Program-made: the position numbers and the translations under genes
In this document: one piece after another, positions 1 to 6,103 of the stretch
Numbering within the stretch: the stretch's first letter is position 1
Layout: every line of letters starts with the position of its first letter
NCBI GenBank assembly: GCA_964292695.1
Contig: CAXYWB010000120.1
Location: 1-6,914 of the forward strand
Length of the DNA stretch: 6,914 bases
Direction: 5' to 3'
Source: UPXZ01 sp018055865
Lineage (GTDB): Bacteria > Bacteroidota > Bacteroidia > Bacteroidales > Paludibacteraceae
Notes under the pieces: generated by a model
Databases searched by the model: none
Told to the model about the DNA's origin: nothing
Seen by the model: only the letters and a program-made list of their open reading frames with translations

Positions 1-760
1 GTAAAAATGTTTTATTGCCGAGATTTATATATCTGCCACTGTAAGGCATTTTCTCTGAAAACTTATCGTCGAATACCACAAAGTCTTCGGATTCAGTTTT
101 GTTGATTGTAACCACAAACACCGGTATGTTGAGGTCTAAATTGTGAAGTACCTTTTCGATGGGCTTTATTTCTTCTTCCGACATTTCTTTGTAGAAATGA
201 ATGACAAGCCGGTTTGGTTTGTTGTTGATATTAGCATAATTGATTATGGCATCTTCGATAGAGCCGGCCAGTTCGGAAACCTCGTACTTGTGGAAATACT
301 CGAATGAATTAAATGCCCCTGTGTTATCGAATGAGAATGCAGAAGCGATATATTGTACGTTTGTATCGGTATTTTTGAACGCTCCGACACCAATGACAAG
401 TTCTTTTGCTTCAGGCATATTGATACGCCAGGGAATACCCCCGAGTTTCGCATTTACGGCAATGGCTATATTTTGCAGGGTATAAGCAAAGTTTTGTCCT
501 GTTTTGCCTGATTTTTCCAGCGCAACACTAAAGGTATCTCCTGTATTAAAGTTAGATTTAGTTAAAACTATTGCTGAGTAATATTCTCCATTTTGAATAT
601 TATTAGAAAATACACTTAACTGACCACTGGAATTATATGTTGGTTGGGGTGAATCTATATTTAGACACTCTTGGGGGAGTGCTATCTCAGTAGTTGACCC
701 ATCATTAGAAACGTTGTAACAAATTCCGCAAAAATTTTCAGGTGGTGGTGTGGTAACCCC
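1..760 (-). pseudogene. Argonaute PIWI-domain fragment, start missing, runs off left edge
   Basis: Seen: an open minus-strand frame of 253 codons from a stop at 761-763 to the window edge. Counting from 760, residues ~97-253 read as a PIWI domain: KLGGIPW (105-111), ELVIGVGAFK (120-129), a helix around SELAGSIEDAI (162-172), RLVIHFYKEMS (184-194), IPVFVVTINKTES (212-224) and MPYSGRYINLG (238-248). Known: PIWI domains of prokaryotic Argonautes bind guide and target nucleic acid, and active ones use a DEDX tetrad. Here the first Asp position is Gly126 and the second (normally in a DG pair) is about Lys191, so cleavage is not expected; this fits short or long-B defence Argonautes acting with an effector. 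Residues 1-90 are rich in Ser, Asn, Thr, Gly and Cys and show no MID features. No ATG, GTG or TTG lies in frame before Met115, which is inside the domain. I infer a disrupted gene, remnant or chimeric junction. The C-terminus is outside the window. PIWI assignment is firm; the subtype is not. Confidence 0.8.
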
Positions 761-837
761 CTAGTCCAATAAGATTTACAGTCACACGTGGTCAGATTAA
801 GTCAATATTTCAATAAATAACAATAAATATAGAAAAT

Positions 838-870
838 AAAAAACCACTGTAAATCAAATGTTTACAGTGG
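838..870 (-). terminator. Rho-independent terminator of dnaK
   Basis: A perfect 10-bp stem (CCACTGTAAA at 844-853 with TTTACAGTGG at 861-870) encloses a 7-base loop. On the minus strand it is followed by six T residues (838-843). It lies 34 bases beyond the dnaK stop codon and would separate dnaK from the broken Argonaute frame further left. Confidence 0.9.
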
Positions 871-904
871 CTTGTCTATTGAAATTAATCGTTATTTTTG
901 GATT

Positions 905-2839
905 TTATTTCACTTCTTCGAAATCCACATCAGTTACATCACCGGGTTGGTCATTGCCTCCCTGATTTGGGTTTTGTCCGAAGTTTTGTCCGCCGAAGTC
1001 CTGAGGACCGGCTTGCTGTCCACCTGCCTGAGCGTTCTGAGCGTTGTACATGTCCTGACTGGCAGCCTGGAATGCAGCATTCAGATCGTTGGTGGCTGCA
1101 TCGATTCCGGCCAGATCCTGATTCTTGTGAGCATCTTTCAGACGTGCCAAAGCGCTTTCAATCTCACCTTTTTTGTCAGCAGGTAGTTTGTCTCCAATGT
1201 CTTTCAGCTGTTTTTCGGTATTAAAAATCAGACTGTCGGCATGATTCAACTTGTCGATACGTTCTTTTTCCTGTAAGTCGGCAGCAGCGTTGGCAGCAGC
1301 TTCGTCTTTCATACGTTTGATTTCGGCATCGCTCAGTCCGGATGATGCTTCAATTCGGATACTTTGCTGTTTTCCTGTAGCTTTATCTTTGGCCGATACG
1401 TGCAGAATACCGTTAGCATCAATGTCGAATGTAACTTCTATCTGTGGCACTCCGCGCATAGCCGGCATAATTCCGTCCAGATGGAAACGGCCGAGCGATT
1501 TGTTGTGAGATGCCAGCGGACGTTCGCCCTGCAGCACGTGTATTTCTACCGATGGCTGGTTGTCGGAAGCCGTAGTAAATGTTTCCGATTTTTTGGTCGG
1601 TATTGTTGTGTTGGCTTCTATCAATTTGGTCATCACACTGCCCATGGTTTCTATTCCTAACGACAGAGGAGTAACGTCGAGCAACAGAATGTCTTTCACA
1701 TCGCCGCTCAGCACGCCACCCTGAATAGCAGCTCCGATGGCAACCACTTCGTCGGGATTTACACCTTTCGAAGGTGTTTTTCCGAAGAATTTTTCCACTG
1801 CAGTCTGAATGGCGGGAATACGGGTAGAACCACCCACCAGAATTACTTCGTTGATGTCGTTTACTGTCAGATTGGCATTTTTCAACGCTGTACGGCAAGG
1901 TTCAATGGTGCGTTGAATGAGGTCGTCAATCAGTTGTTCGAATTTAGCACGTGTGAGTGTGCGAACCAGGTGACGTGGCACACCATCAACAGGCATAATG
2001 TAAGGCAAGTTGATTTCGGTCGAAGTAGTGTTAGAAAGCTCTATTTTAGCTTTTTCAGCCGCTTCTTTCAGTCGTTGCAAGGACATGGGGTCTTTGCTCA
2101 AATCAATTCCGCTGTTATCGTTTTTGAATTCCTGAACTAACCATTCGATAATGCGTTGGTCGAAGTCATCACCTCCCAGGTGAGTATCACCATCGGTCGA
2201 TTTTACTTCGAATACGCCATCACCCAGTTCCAGTACAGATACGTCGTGAGTACCACCTCCGCAGTCGAACACCACTATTTTCATATCCTTGTTCGTCTTG
2301 TCGAGTCCGTAAGCCAGGGCTGCTGCTGTAGGTTCATTGATAATACGTTTCACGTTCAATCCTGCAATCTCACCGGCTTCTTTCGTAGCCTGACGTTGCG
2401 AGTCGTTGAAGTAAGCGGGCACAGTGATTACGGCATCAGTCACTTCCTGTCCCAGGTAGTCTTCGGCTGTTTTTTTCATTTTCTGAAGAATGATGGCCGA
2501 AATTTCCTGCGGAGAATACAGACGGCTGTCAATGTCCACACGTGGTGTGTTGTTGTCGCCGCGAACCACTTTGAAAGGAACACGTGCAACTTCTTTATTC
2601 AACCGATCGAATGTTTCACCCATGAAACGTTTGATTGAGCTCACGGTTTTGGTCGGATTTGTAATGGCCTGACGTTTAGCCGGGTCACCCACTTTGCGTT
2701 CGCCTCCTTCTACAAAACCAACTACTGAAGGAGTGGTGCGTTTTCCTTCGCTGTTTGTGATAACGATAGGTTCGTTACCTTCCATCACGGAAACACACGA
2801 GTTAGTGGTTCCCAGGTCTATTCCAATTATTTTTCCCAT
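905..2839 (-). CDS. dnaK: Molecular chaperone DnaK (Hsp70)
   Basis: ATP-dependent cytoplasmic chaperone that binds exposed hydrophobic peptide segments and cycles with DnaJ and GrpE. At 644 residues it is full length. The nucleotide-binding domain (~1-382) has the phosphate-1 loop IGIDLGTTNS (5-14), AVITVPAYFNDSQRQATKEAG (~136-156), NEPTAAALAYGLD (168-180), the phosphate-2 loop FDCGGGTHDVSVLE (~191-204) and the adenosine motif ILVGGSTRIP (~333-342). The linker DILLLDVTPLSLGIET (383-398) leads to the beta substrate-binding domain (~395-505) and the helical lid (~505-600). The tail (~600-644) is rich in Gly, Gln and Asn and ends in the acidic EEVK typical of bacterial DnaK. Cys and His in the phosphate-2 loop replace the commoner Leu and Phe, which I take as lineage variation. 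The start ATG directly precedes GKIIGIDLG, the universal N-terminus. It is apparently monocistronic, with its own terminator; grpE and dnaJ are not next to it. Confidence 0.99.
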   Translation of the reverse strand: MGKIIGIDLGTTNSCVSVMEGNEPIVITNSEGKRTTPSVVGFVEGGERKVGDPAKRQAITNPTKTVSSIKRFMGETFDRLNKEVARVPFKVVRGDNNTPRVDIDSRLYSPQEISAIILQKMKKTAEDYLGQEVTDAVITVPAYFNDSQRQATKEAGEIAGLNVKRIINEPTAAALAYGLDKTNKDMKIVVFDCGGGTHDVSVLELGDGVFEVKSTDGDTHLGGDDFDQRIIEWLVQEFKNDNSGIDLSKDPMSLQRLKEAAEKAKIELSNTTSTEINLPYIMPVDGVPRHLVRTLTRAKFEQLIDDLIQRTIEPCRTALKNANLTVNDINEVILVGGSTRIPAIQTAVEKFFGKTPSKGVNPDEVVAIGAAIQGGVLSGDVKDILLLDVTPLSLGIETMGSVMTKLIEANTTIPTKKSETFTTASDNQPSVEIHVLQGERPLASHNKSLGRFHLDGIMPAMRGVPQIEVTFDIDANGILHVSAKDKATGKQQSIRIEASSGLSDAEIKRMKDEAAANAAADLQEKERIDKLNHADSLIFNTEKQLKDIGDKLPADKKGEIESALARLKDAHKNQDLAGIDAATNDLNAAFQAASQDMYNAQNAQAGGQQAGPQDFGGQNFGQNPNQGGNDQPGDVTDVDFEEVK

Positions 2840-3014
2840 AATGCTTTTATATATTAATATTTATTTTATTCCTGTAAAAAAAATCGTTACGCTTCTGTTT
2901 TTACAAATGATATGCCATGCCTGTTTTTTTGAATTTTAAAATAAATTTGGCAGGAAATCTGCAAAAACAGACGTGAATCGGTCGGAAAAAACTGACAAAA
3001 AGGCAGGTTTTTGT

Positions 3015-3055
3015 AAAAAAAAATACTTACAGCTCTTTTTTTTGCTGTAAGTATT
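3015..3055 (-). terminator. Strong Rho-independent terminator after the outer-membrane gene pair
   Basis: A perfect 12-bp stem, AATACTTACAGC (3022-3033) with GCTGTAAGTATT (3044-3055), encloses a 10-base loop. On the minus strand the T run at 3015-3023 overlaps the stem base and continues beyond it. It lies just past the stop at 3077-3079 and isolates the pair from dnaK. Confidence 0.93.
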
Positions 3056-3076
3056 GAGTATCGGATTCTTTTTTTT

Positions 3077-3562
3077 CTAGAAAGTATATCCCAATGAAAT
3101 GCCTCCCCAGGGAAAGATATCCATATCGAAAAGTAAAGGAGTAAAACCGACACGGAACAGAAAGCCGCCTTTGCGGGGCTGGTATCGATAGCCGACTCTC
3201 AAAACCGGAATCTGAAAAAGAATTAAACTTGCACCGGTTTCAAGATGGTGCGAATTTTTACCAAACAACAGGTTGGCTTCGGGAGTAAAGAAAAACAATG
3301 TAGATTGGGTGGGTGTAGGCTCATCCCGGTACGTCATCATATCAAGAAGTCCTAATCCGGCACCAAATGCCAGTTTTGTACCTTCTGAAACATACATTGA
3401 GTAATCGTAATTGAGGGAATAGGCGCCGGAATTTCCACCTAATTCCAGGTAAACGGAATGATGTTTGAATTTAGTATTTGCTTCTTCCGGATTGCATTGT
3501 GCATGCAAAAAGCCAAGGCTGAATACTGTAATTAATATAAAACCAATTGTTCTGTTCATCAT
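3077..3562 (-). CDS. Small beta-barrel outer-membrane protein, paralogue of the upstream gene
   Basis: Function unknown; predicted outer-membrane beta-barrel of 161 residues. Seen: an N-terminal signal peptide (MNRT, hydrophobic stretch to about residue 20, then HAQ followed by Cys), then alternating amphipathic strands with short turns, and a C-terminal GISLGYTF ending in Phe, which resembles the signal recognised by the BAM assembly machinery. It shares several blocks with the neighbouring 3572-4054 product: YSLNY near the first strand, a NLLFGK-like turn, VGYRY, KGGFLFRVGF and a PWG near the end. The start is a double ATG (3562 and 3559) lying 9 bases after the upstream stop, so the two genes are almost certainly cotranscribed. 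An alternative reading of the Cys after HAQ as a lipoprotein site is weak because the preceding box is poor. No enzyme motif is visible. Confidence 0.85.
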   Translation of the reverse strand: MMNRTIGFILITVFSLGFLHAQCNPEEANTKFKHHSVYLELGGNSGAYSLNYDYSMYVSEGTKLAFGAGLGLLDMMTYRDEPTPTQSTLFFFTPEANLLFGKNSHHLETGASLILFQIPVLRVGYRYQPRKGGFLFRVGFTPLLFDMDIFPWGGISLGYTF

Positions 3563-3571
3563 TTTTTTTGC

Positions 3572-4054
3572 CTAGAAAGTGTAACCAAAAGATAAATATC
3601 CCCAGGGGATGACACCTCTTTTTGAAGTTCCTAAAGGATCTGACATCATAGCCGAAACCGGCGACAACCCGACGCGGAATAAAAATCCTCCGGGAGATTC
3701 GAAGCGATAGCCAAGCCGGGGTGAAAACAAAAATTCTTTTTCTTCACCAAAAAACACGGATGGGGTAATGCCAATTTCAAGATTATGAGTTTTGCCGAGC
3801 AGGTAGTTCACATGCAGACCTGCTAAAAGAGATGCATCTTTGGTAGGAGGTATGATCATCATACCGCCACCCAATCCGAATCGATGATTATCGGCCAGTG
3901 AAATCCGATGCTCGTAATTCAGTGAATACCATAATGCCCAGCCACCTATGTCAAGATATGTGGCATTTTTTCTGTCCCAGTTGGTTTTAGATTGTGCTGT
4001 AAGACTGCTGAAGAGTAATATTGAGATGCATACTATTAGACAGATTTTTCTCAT
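3572..4054 (-). CDS. Small beta-barrel outer-membrane protein, first of a tandem pair
   Basis: Function unknown; predicted outer-membrane protein of 160 residues. The start at 4054 is chosen because the residues that follow form a signal peptide (MRKICLIVCISILLF, ending TAQ before Ser); the longer frame from 4117 would put 21 polar residues before it. The mature part has alternating beta-strand patterns (YLDIGGWALWYSLNY, FGLGGGMMI, LEIGITPSVFF, FSPRLGYRF, GGFLFRVGLSP) and ends YLSFGYTF with a terminal Phe, as in BAM substrates. Its block order matches the downstream gene at 3077-3562, so the two are tandem duplicates, now well diverged. A promoter-like site at 4122-4153 gives them their own transcript. 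I cannot name a ligand or role. Confidence 0.87.
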   Translation of the reverse strand: MRKICLIVCISILLFSSLTAQSKTNWDRKNATYLDIGGWALWYSLNYEHRISLADNHRFGLGGGMMIIPPTKDASLLAGLHVNYLLGKTHNLEIGITPSVFFGEEKEFLFSPRLGYRFESPGGFLFRVGLSPVSAMMSDPLGTSKRGVIPWGYLSFGYTF

Positions 4055-4121
4055 GATGATTAATTTTGCTGGTGAGTCGTTTATTCTATGATGGTTTTTT
4101 GACCCAAAACGCTGCACCCGT

Positions 4122-4153
4122 CAAAGTTAAAAAAACGTAATTCTACAGATCAA
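4122..4153 (-). promoter_or_regulatory. Bacteroidota-type promoter for the outer-membrane gene pair
   Basis: On the minus strand TTG (4151-4153) is followed after 21 bases by TAACTTTG (4122-4129), matching the TAnnTTTG -7 box of the Bacteroidota primary sigma factor. The -33 box overlaps the last codons of rimM. Transcription would start near 4115, giving a leader of about 60 bases before the ATG at 4054. Confidence 0.65.
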
Positions 4154-4661
4154 GTAATCCTTCGGGTAAATTCACAGTGATTATTTTTAAATTGTGATCA
4201 ATGCCTGTTATGTATTCATCAGCAACGGGTATGAGCACTTCGCCGGATTCGGTTTCCACCACAAAAAGGGCGTTGGCAGTGCTCTGATCAACTGCCAGCA
4301 CCCGGCCTATGCTTCCTTTTTCTTCGTCTGTTATTTCGAATCCAACAAAATATTCAGTTTCAATTTCACTGTTATCTATTTCGTCCAGAAACGTGTTGGG
4401 CAGGTAAATAGTAAGTCCTGTATACTCACGAGCCTGCTCCTCGCTATCAATTCGTTCCAGTTTGAGCAGTCCGGTGGTGTCAGTTTTCATGCGCACATGT
4501 TCTAGGTAGAAAGGCACGAGCAGACCTTCCGGCTCGAGGAGTATGAACTTCACATCCACGTCTTCGAGAATGGTCGAAGTGGTTGTAAACGACAATTCAC
4601 CCCTCAGCCCGTGGGCTTTGGTGATTTGTCCGATTGGGAAAATCGCATTTTTAAGTATCAT
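4143..4661 (-). CDS. rimM: Ribosome maturation factor RimM
   Basis: RimM binds ribosomal protein S19 and the 16S rRNA 3' domain and helps mature the head of the 30S subunit. The 172-residue product has the usual length. The N-terminal domain begins with the hallmark IGQITKAHGLRGEL (about residues 10-23); the C-terminal PRC-barrel (~95-172) contains the EYFVGFEI strand, GRVLAVDQ, the conserved LIPVADEYI and ends in LPEGLLDL, as in other family members. I chose ATG 4661 because the extra 32 residues possible from 4757 overlap the upstream gene and translate a repeat hairpin, not protein. It follows the winged-helix gene at 4720 with a 58-base gap. In many bacteria rimM sits with rpsP, trmD and rplS; none is adjacent here. 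Confidence 0.97.
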   Translation of the reverse strand: MILKNAIFPIGQITKAHGLRGELSFTTTSTILEDVDVKFILLEPEGLLVPFYLEHVRMKTDTTGLLKLERIDSEEQAREYTGLTIYLPNTFLDEIDNSEIETEYFVGFEITDEEKGSIGRVLAVDQSTANALFVVETESGEVLIPVADEYITGIDHNLKIITVNLPEGLLDL

Positions 4662-4669
4662 GGGATATA

Positions 4670-4707
4670 AAATTCCCCCGTTTTTCACATCGAAAAATGG
4701 GGGATTT
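4670..4707 (-). repeat. Hairpin element in the leader of rimM
   Basis: Left arm 4670-4685 and right arm 4693-4707 pair through five C:G pairs and five T:A pairs around a 7-base loop, with one G:T position and a one-base bulge near the base. It fills most of the 58 bases between the winged-helix gene and rimM and ends about 9 bases before the rimM ATG. Translated on the minus strand it gives PLNPPFFDVKNGG, a pattern I associate with dispersed palindromic repeats wrongly annotated as protein ends. It may mark the transcript or affect rimM translation; there is no U-run after it on the minus strand, so it is not a good terminator. Confidence 0.7.
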
Positions 4708-4719
4708 AGAGGGCTTTTT

Positions 4720-4896
4720 TTATTTAGCTGTCCACATGCAGCGAACCGGAGAAACAATCAATTCTTCTTTTTTCAGTTGATTCATGGCTTTGTCCACTTC
4801 TTTGCGGTCAAGTCCGGTAAGTTCCACTATTTTTCCGGCATTTACGGGCGCATCTGCTTTTTTAATGGCGTCCAGCACTTTTTCTTTTGCTTCCAT
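4720..4896 (-). CDS. 58-residue winged-helix protein
   Basis: Small predicted winged helix-turn-helix protein; precise function unknown. Seen: an ATG at 4896 followed by MEAKEKVLDAIKKADAPVNA (helix 1 and turn), GKIVELTGLDRKEVDKAMNQ (helix 2, turn, recognition-like helix 3) and LKKEELIVSPVRCMWTAK (end of helix 3 and a two-strand wing). The helix, LTGLD turn, helix layout and the SPVRC wing are typical of short MarR-like or DsrD-like winged-helix proteins found as single-domain proteins in Bacteroidota and other anaerobes. Start and stop fit closely between neighbours: 40 bases after the HIT gene stop and 58 before rimM. It has no membrane segment or metal site apart from one Cys. DNA binding is inferred from the fold only. 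Confidence 0.88.
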   Translation of the reverse strand: MEAKEKVLDAIKKADAPVNAGKIVELTGLDRKEVDKAMNQLKKEELIVSPVRCMWTAK

Positions 4897-4936
4897 AATT
4901 AAATGATAAAAATTAAATTTTTATATAACATTATTT

Positions 4937-5338
4937 TTAAAGAGAGTTGTATTGTTCGTTGATTTTTGCAGCAATTTCAGCCATTTCATCCGGTGCCGGT
5001 TTCAGCTTCGGATTTCCTATGTTCATGTCCGACTCTTTGTTTATCGGAATCAGGTGTATGTGAGTGTGAGGCACTTCCAATCCGATTACAGTAATCCCAA
5101 TTCGTTTGCAGGGCATAGCTTTTTCAATAGCGCTTGCAACCCGTTTTGAGAATTGCATCAGGCCGGCGTATGTGTTGTCATCCAGGCGAAAGATGTAATC
5201 TTCTTCGGTTTTCTTAGGTACCACCAGCGTGTGACCTTTTGCCATGGGGTTGATATCCAGAAAAGCGTAAAAGTCTTCATCCTCAGCTACTTTGTAGCTT
5301 GGAATTTCACCTGCTATTATTCTGCTGAAAATTGTCAT
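4937..5338 (-). CDS. HIT-family (histidine triad) nucleotide hydrolase/transferase
   Basis: Members of this superfamily cleave or transfer nucleoside monophosphates from substrates such as AMP-lysine, Ap4A or adenosine phosphoramidates. The 133-residue product carries the triad HTHIHLIP (~91-98, counted from MTIF); the middle His is the covalent AMP acceptor in characterised relatives. The upstream block AFLDINPMAKGHTLVVPK (~25-42) is the conserved HIT ribose/phosphate-binding region, and the start MTIFSRIIAGEIPSYKV is the standard N-terminus, so I prefer ATG 5338 over ATG 5344, which adds only Met-Leu. It lies 138 bases after greA, in the same direction, and 40 bases before the winged-helix gene. 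The true substrate cannot be read from the sequence. Confidence 0.95.
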   Translation of the reverse strand: MTIFSRIIAGEIPSYKVAEDEDFYAFLDINPMAKGHTLVVPKKTEEDYIFRLDDNTYAGLMQFSKRVASAIEKAMPCKRIGITVIGLEVPHTHIHLIPINKESDMNIGNPKLKPAPDEMAEIAAKINEQYNSL

Positions 5339-5352
5339 AAGCATGAAGATTA

Positions 5353-5378
5353 TTGAAGTTTGAACTTTGAAGTTTGAA
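5353..5378. repeat. Two copies of a 12-bp direct repeat in the greA-HIT gap
   Basis: TTGAAGTTTGAA occurs at 5353-5364 and again at 5367-5378, with decayed units (ACGAAGT, CGAAGT) continuing to about 5394. The unit also pairs partly with itself. It lies just upstream of the HIT start codon. I see no promoter match inside it; it looks like a degenerate intergenic repeat. Confidence 0.6.
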
Positions 5379-5476
5379 ACACGAAGTACGAAGTCTGTTT
5401 GCCTTTAGCAGGATTGAAAATTGAAGTGATTCTTAATGTCAAAGGGGCTATTAACTACGGGCTTTCTTTTTGCCGC

Positions 5477-5947
5477 TTAGAGTGTAATATCCATCACCTC
5501 AAATTCCATCACACCCGACGGTACTTGCACAGTGGCTTTTTCGCCCACTTTTTTACCGAGCAGACCTTTGGCAATGGGAGTTGTCACAGAGAGTTTTCCT
5601 TCTTTGAGGTTGGCTTCACTTTCAGATACTATCAGATAAGTCATTATCTGGTTACTTTTTGTGTTCCTGATTTTCACACGGGTAAGGATTTGTACATCTT
5701 TGGTGGATATGCGGCTCTCGTCAATCATGCGGGCTGAGCCAATGATGTCTTTCAGCTCGGCAATTTTCATCTCAAGCATTCCCTGCGCTTCTTTTGCCGC
5801 ATCGTATTCTGCATTTTCAGATAAATCTCCCTTGTCGCGTGCTTCGGCTATGAGTTTTGAAATAGCCGGACGTTGTACATTTTCCATATCATTCAGATCG
5901 TTGACTAATTTTTTATAGCCCTCAGCGGTCATGTATGTTACTGCCAT
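5477..5947 (-). CDS. greA: Transcription elongation factor GreA
   Basis: GreA enters the secondary channel of RNA polymerase and stimulates cleavage of backtracked RNA so that stalled complexes resume. At 156 residues it is normal length. The N-terminal coiled coil (~8-75) has its tip at GDLSENAEYDAAKEAQ (~40-55), with Asp41 and Glu44 at the positions of the E. coli Mg2+-coordinating acidic pair. The C-terminal FKBP-like domain (~80-156) includes LIVSESEANLKEGKLSVTTP, then AKGLLGKKVGEKATVQVP and a final FEVMDI strand. The start is fixed by the MAVTYMTAEGYKKL opening common in Bacteroidota. It has its own promoter (6035-6064) and a leader containing a terminator-like hairpin. The downstream HIT, winged-helix and rimM genes may share the transcript, since I found no terminator after it. 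Confidence 0.98.
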   Translation of the reverse strand: MAVTYMTAEGYKKLVNDLNDMENVQRPAISKLIAEARDKGDLSENAEYDAAKEAQGMLEMKIAELKDIIGSARMIDESRISTKDVQILTRVKIRNTKSNQIMTYLIVSESEANLKEGKLSVTTPIAKGLLGKKVGEKATVQVPSGVMEFEVMDITL

Positions 5948-5967
5948 AATGGTAATAGTTTAAGTTA

Positions 5968-6011
5968 GAGAAAAACAAAGAGAATTCCAACAAATTATCG
6001 CTGGAACTCTC
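5968..6011 (-). promoter_or_regulatory. Terminator-like hairpin in the greA leader
   Basis: On the minus strand GAGAGTTCCA (6002-6011) pairs with TGGAATTCTC (5980-5989) over 10 positions, one of them G:U, around a 12-base loop. It is followed by the U-rich TTTGTTTTTCTC (5968-5979). It lies between the predicted transcription start (~6028) and the greA ATG (5947), so it could end part of the transcripts early and give a short leader RNA of about 60 bases. The structure is seen; the attenuator role is inferred. Confidence 0.6.
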
Positions 6012-6034
6012 CCCTGTAGGTTTAATTACGTATG

Positions 6035-6064
6035 CAAAGATACTGATTTTTTTTGAAATTCAAA
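6035..6064 (-). promoter_or_regulatory. Bacteroidota-type promoter of greA
   Basis: Minus-strand TTTG (6061-6064), an 18-base spacer, then TATCTTTG (6035-6042), an exact TAnnTTTG -7 box. It lies about 90 bases upstream of the greA start and downstream of the 6104-6640 gene, so greA can be transcribed separately. Start near 6028. Confidence 0.75.
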
Positions 6065-6103
6065 ATAATTAGTTAAAAATTTGAACCCGTAAAAAATTTT
6101 ATT

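Noticed and set aside
244..453. Other minus-strand and plus-strand frames across the PIWI region
   Set aside because: They are shadows of the PIWI frame, which alone gives family motifs.
905..2839. Long antisense frames opposite dnaK
   Set aside because: They arise from the codon pattern of dnaK and have no start context or family motifs.
2904..2930. Possible dnaK promoter with minus-strand ATCATTTG
   Set aside because: It misses the TAnnTTTG form, and no TTG lies 19-21 bases upstream. dnaK may use a heat-shock promoter that I cannot recognise.
2948..2963. Sigma-54-like TGGCA...TGC on the plus strand upstream of dnaK
   Set aside because: It has mismatches in both boxes and points toward genes on the opposite strand.
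4662..4757. 32-residue N-terminal extension of RimM
   Set aside because: It overlaps the winged-helix gene and translates the hairpin element; RimM homologues begin close to the IGQITKAHG motif.
5400..5476. Terminator after greA
   Set aside because: GGGGCT and GGGCTT in this stretch are direct, not inverted, repeats, so no stable stem with a U-run forms.
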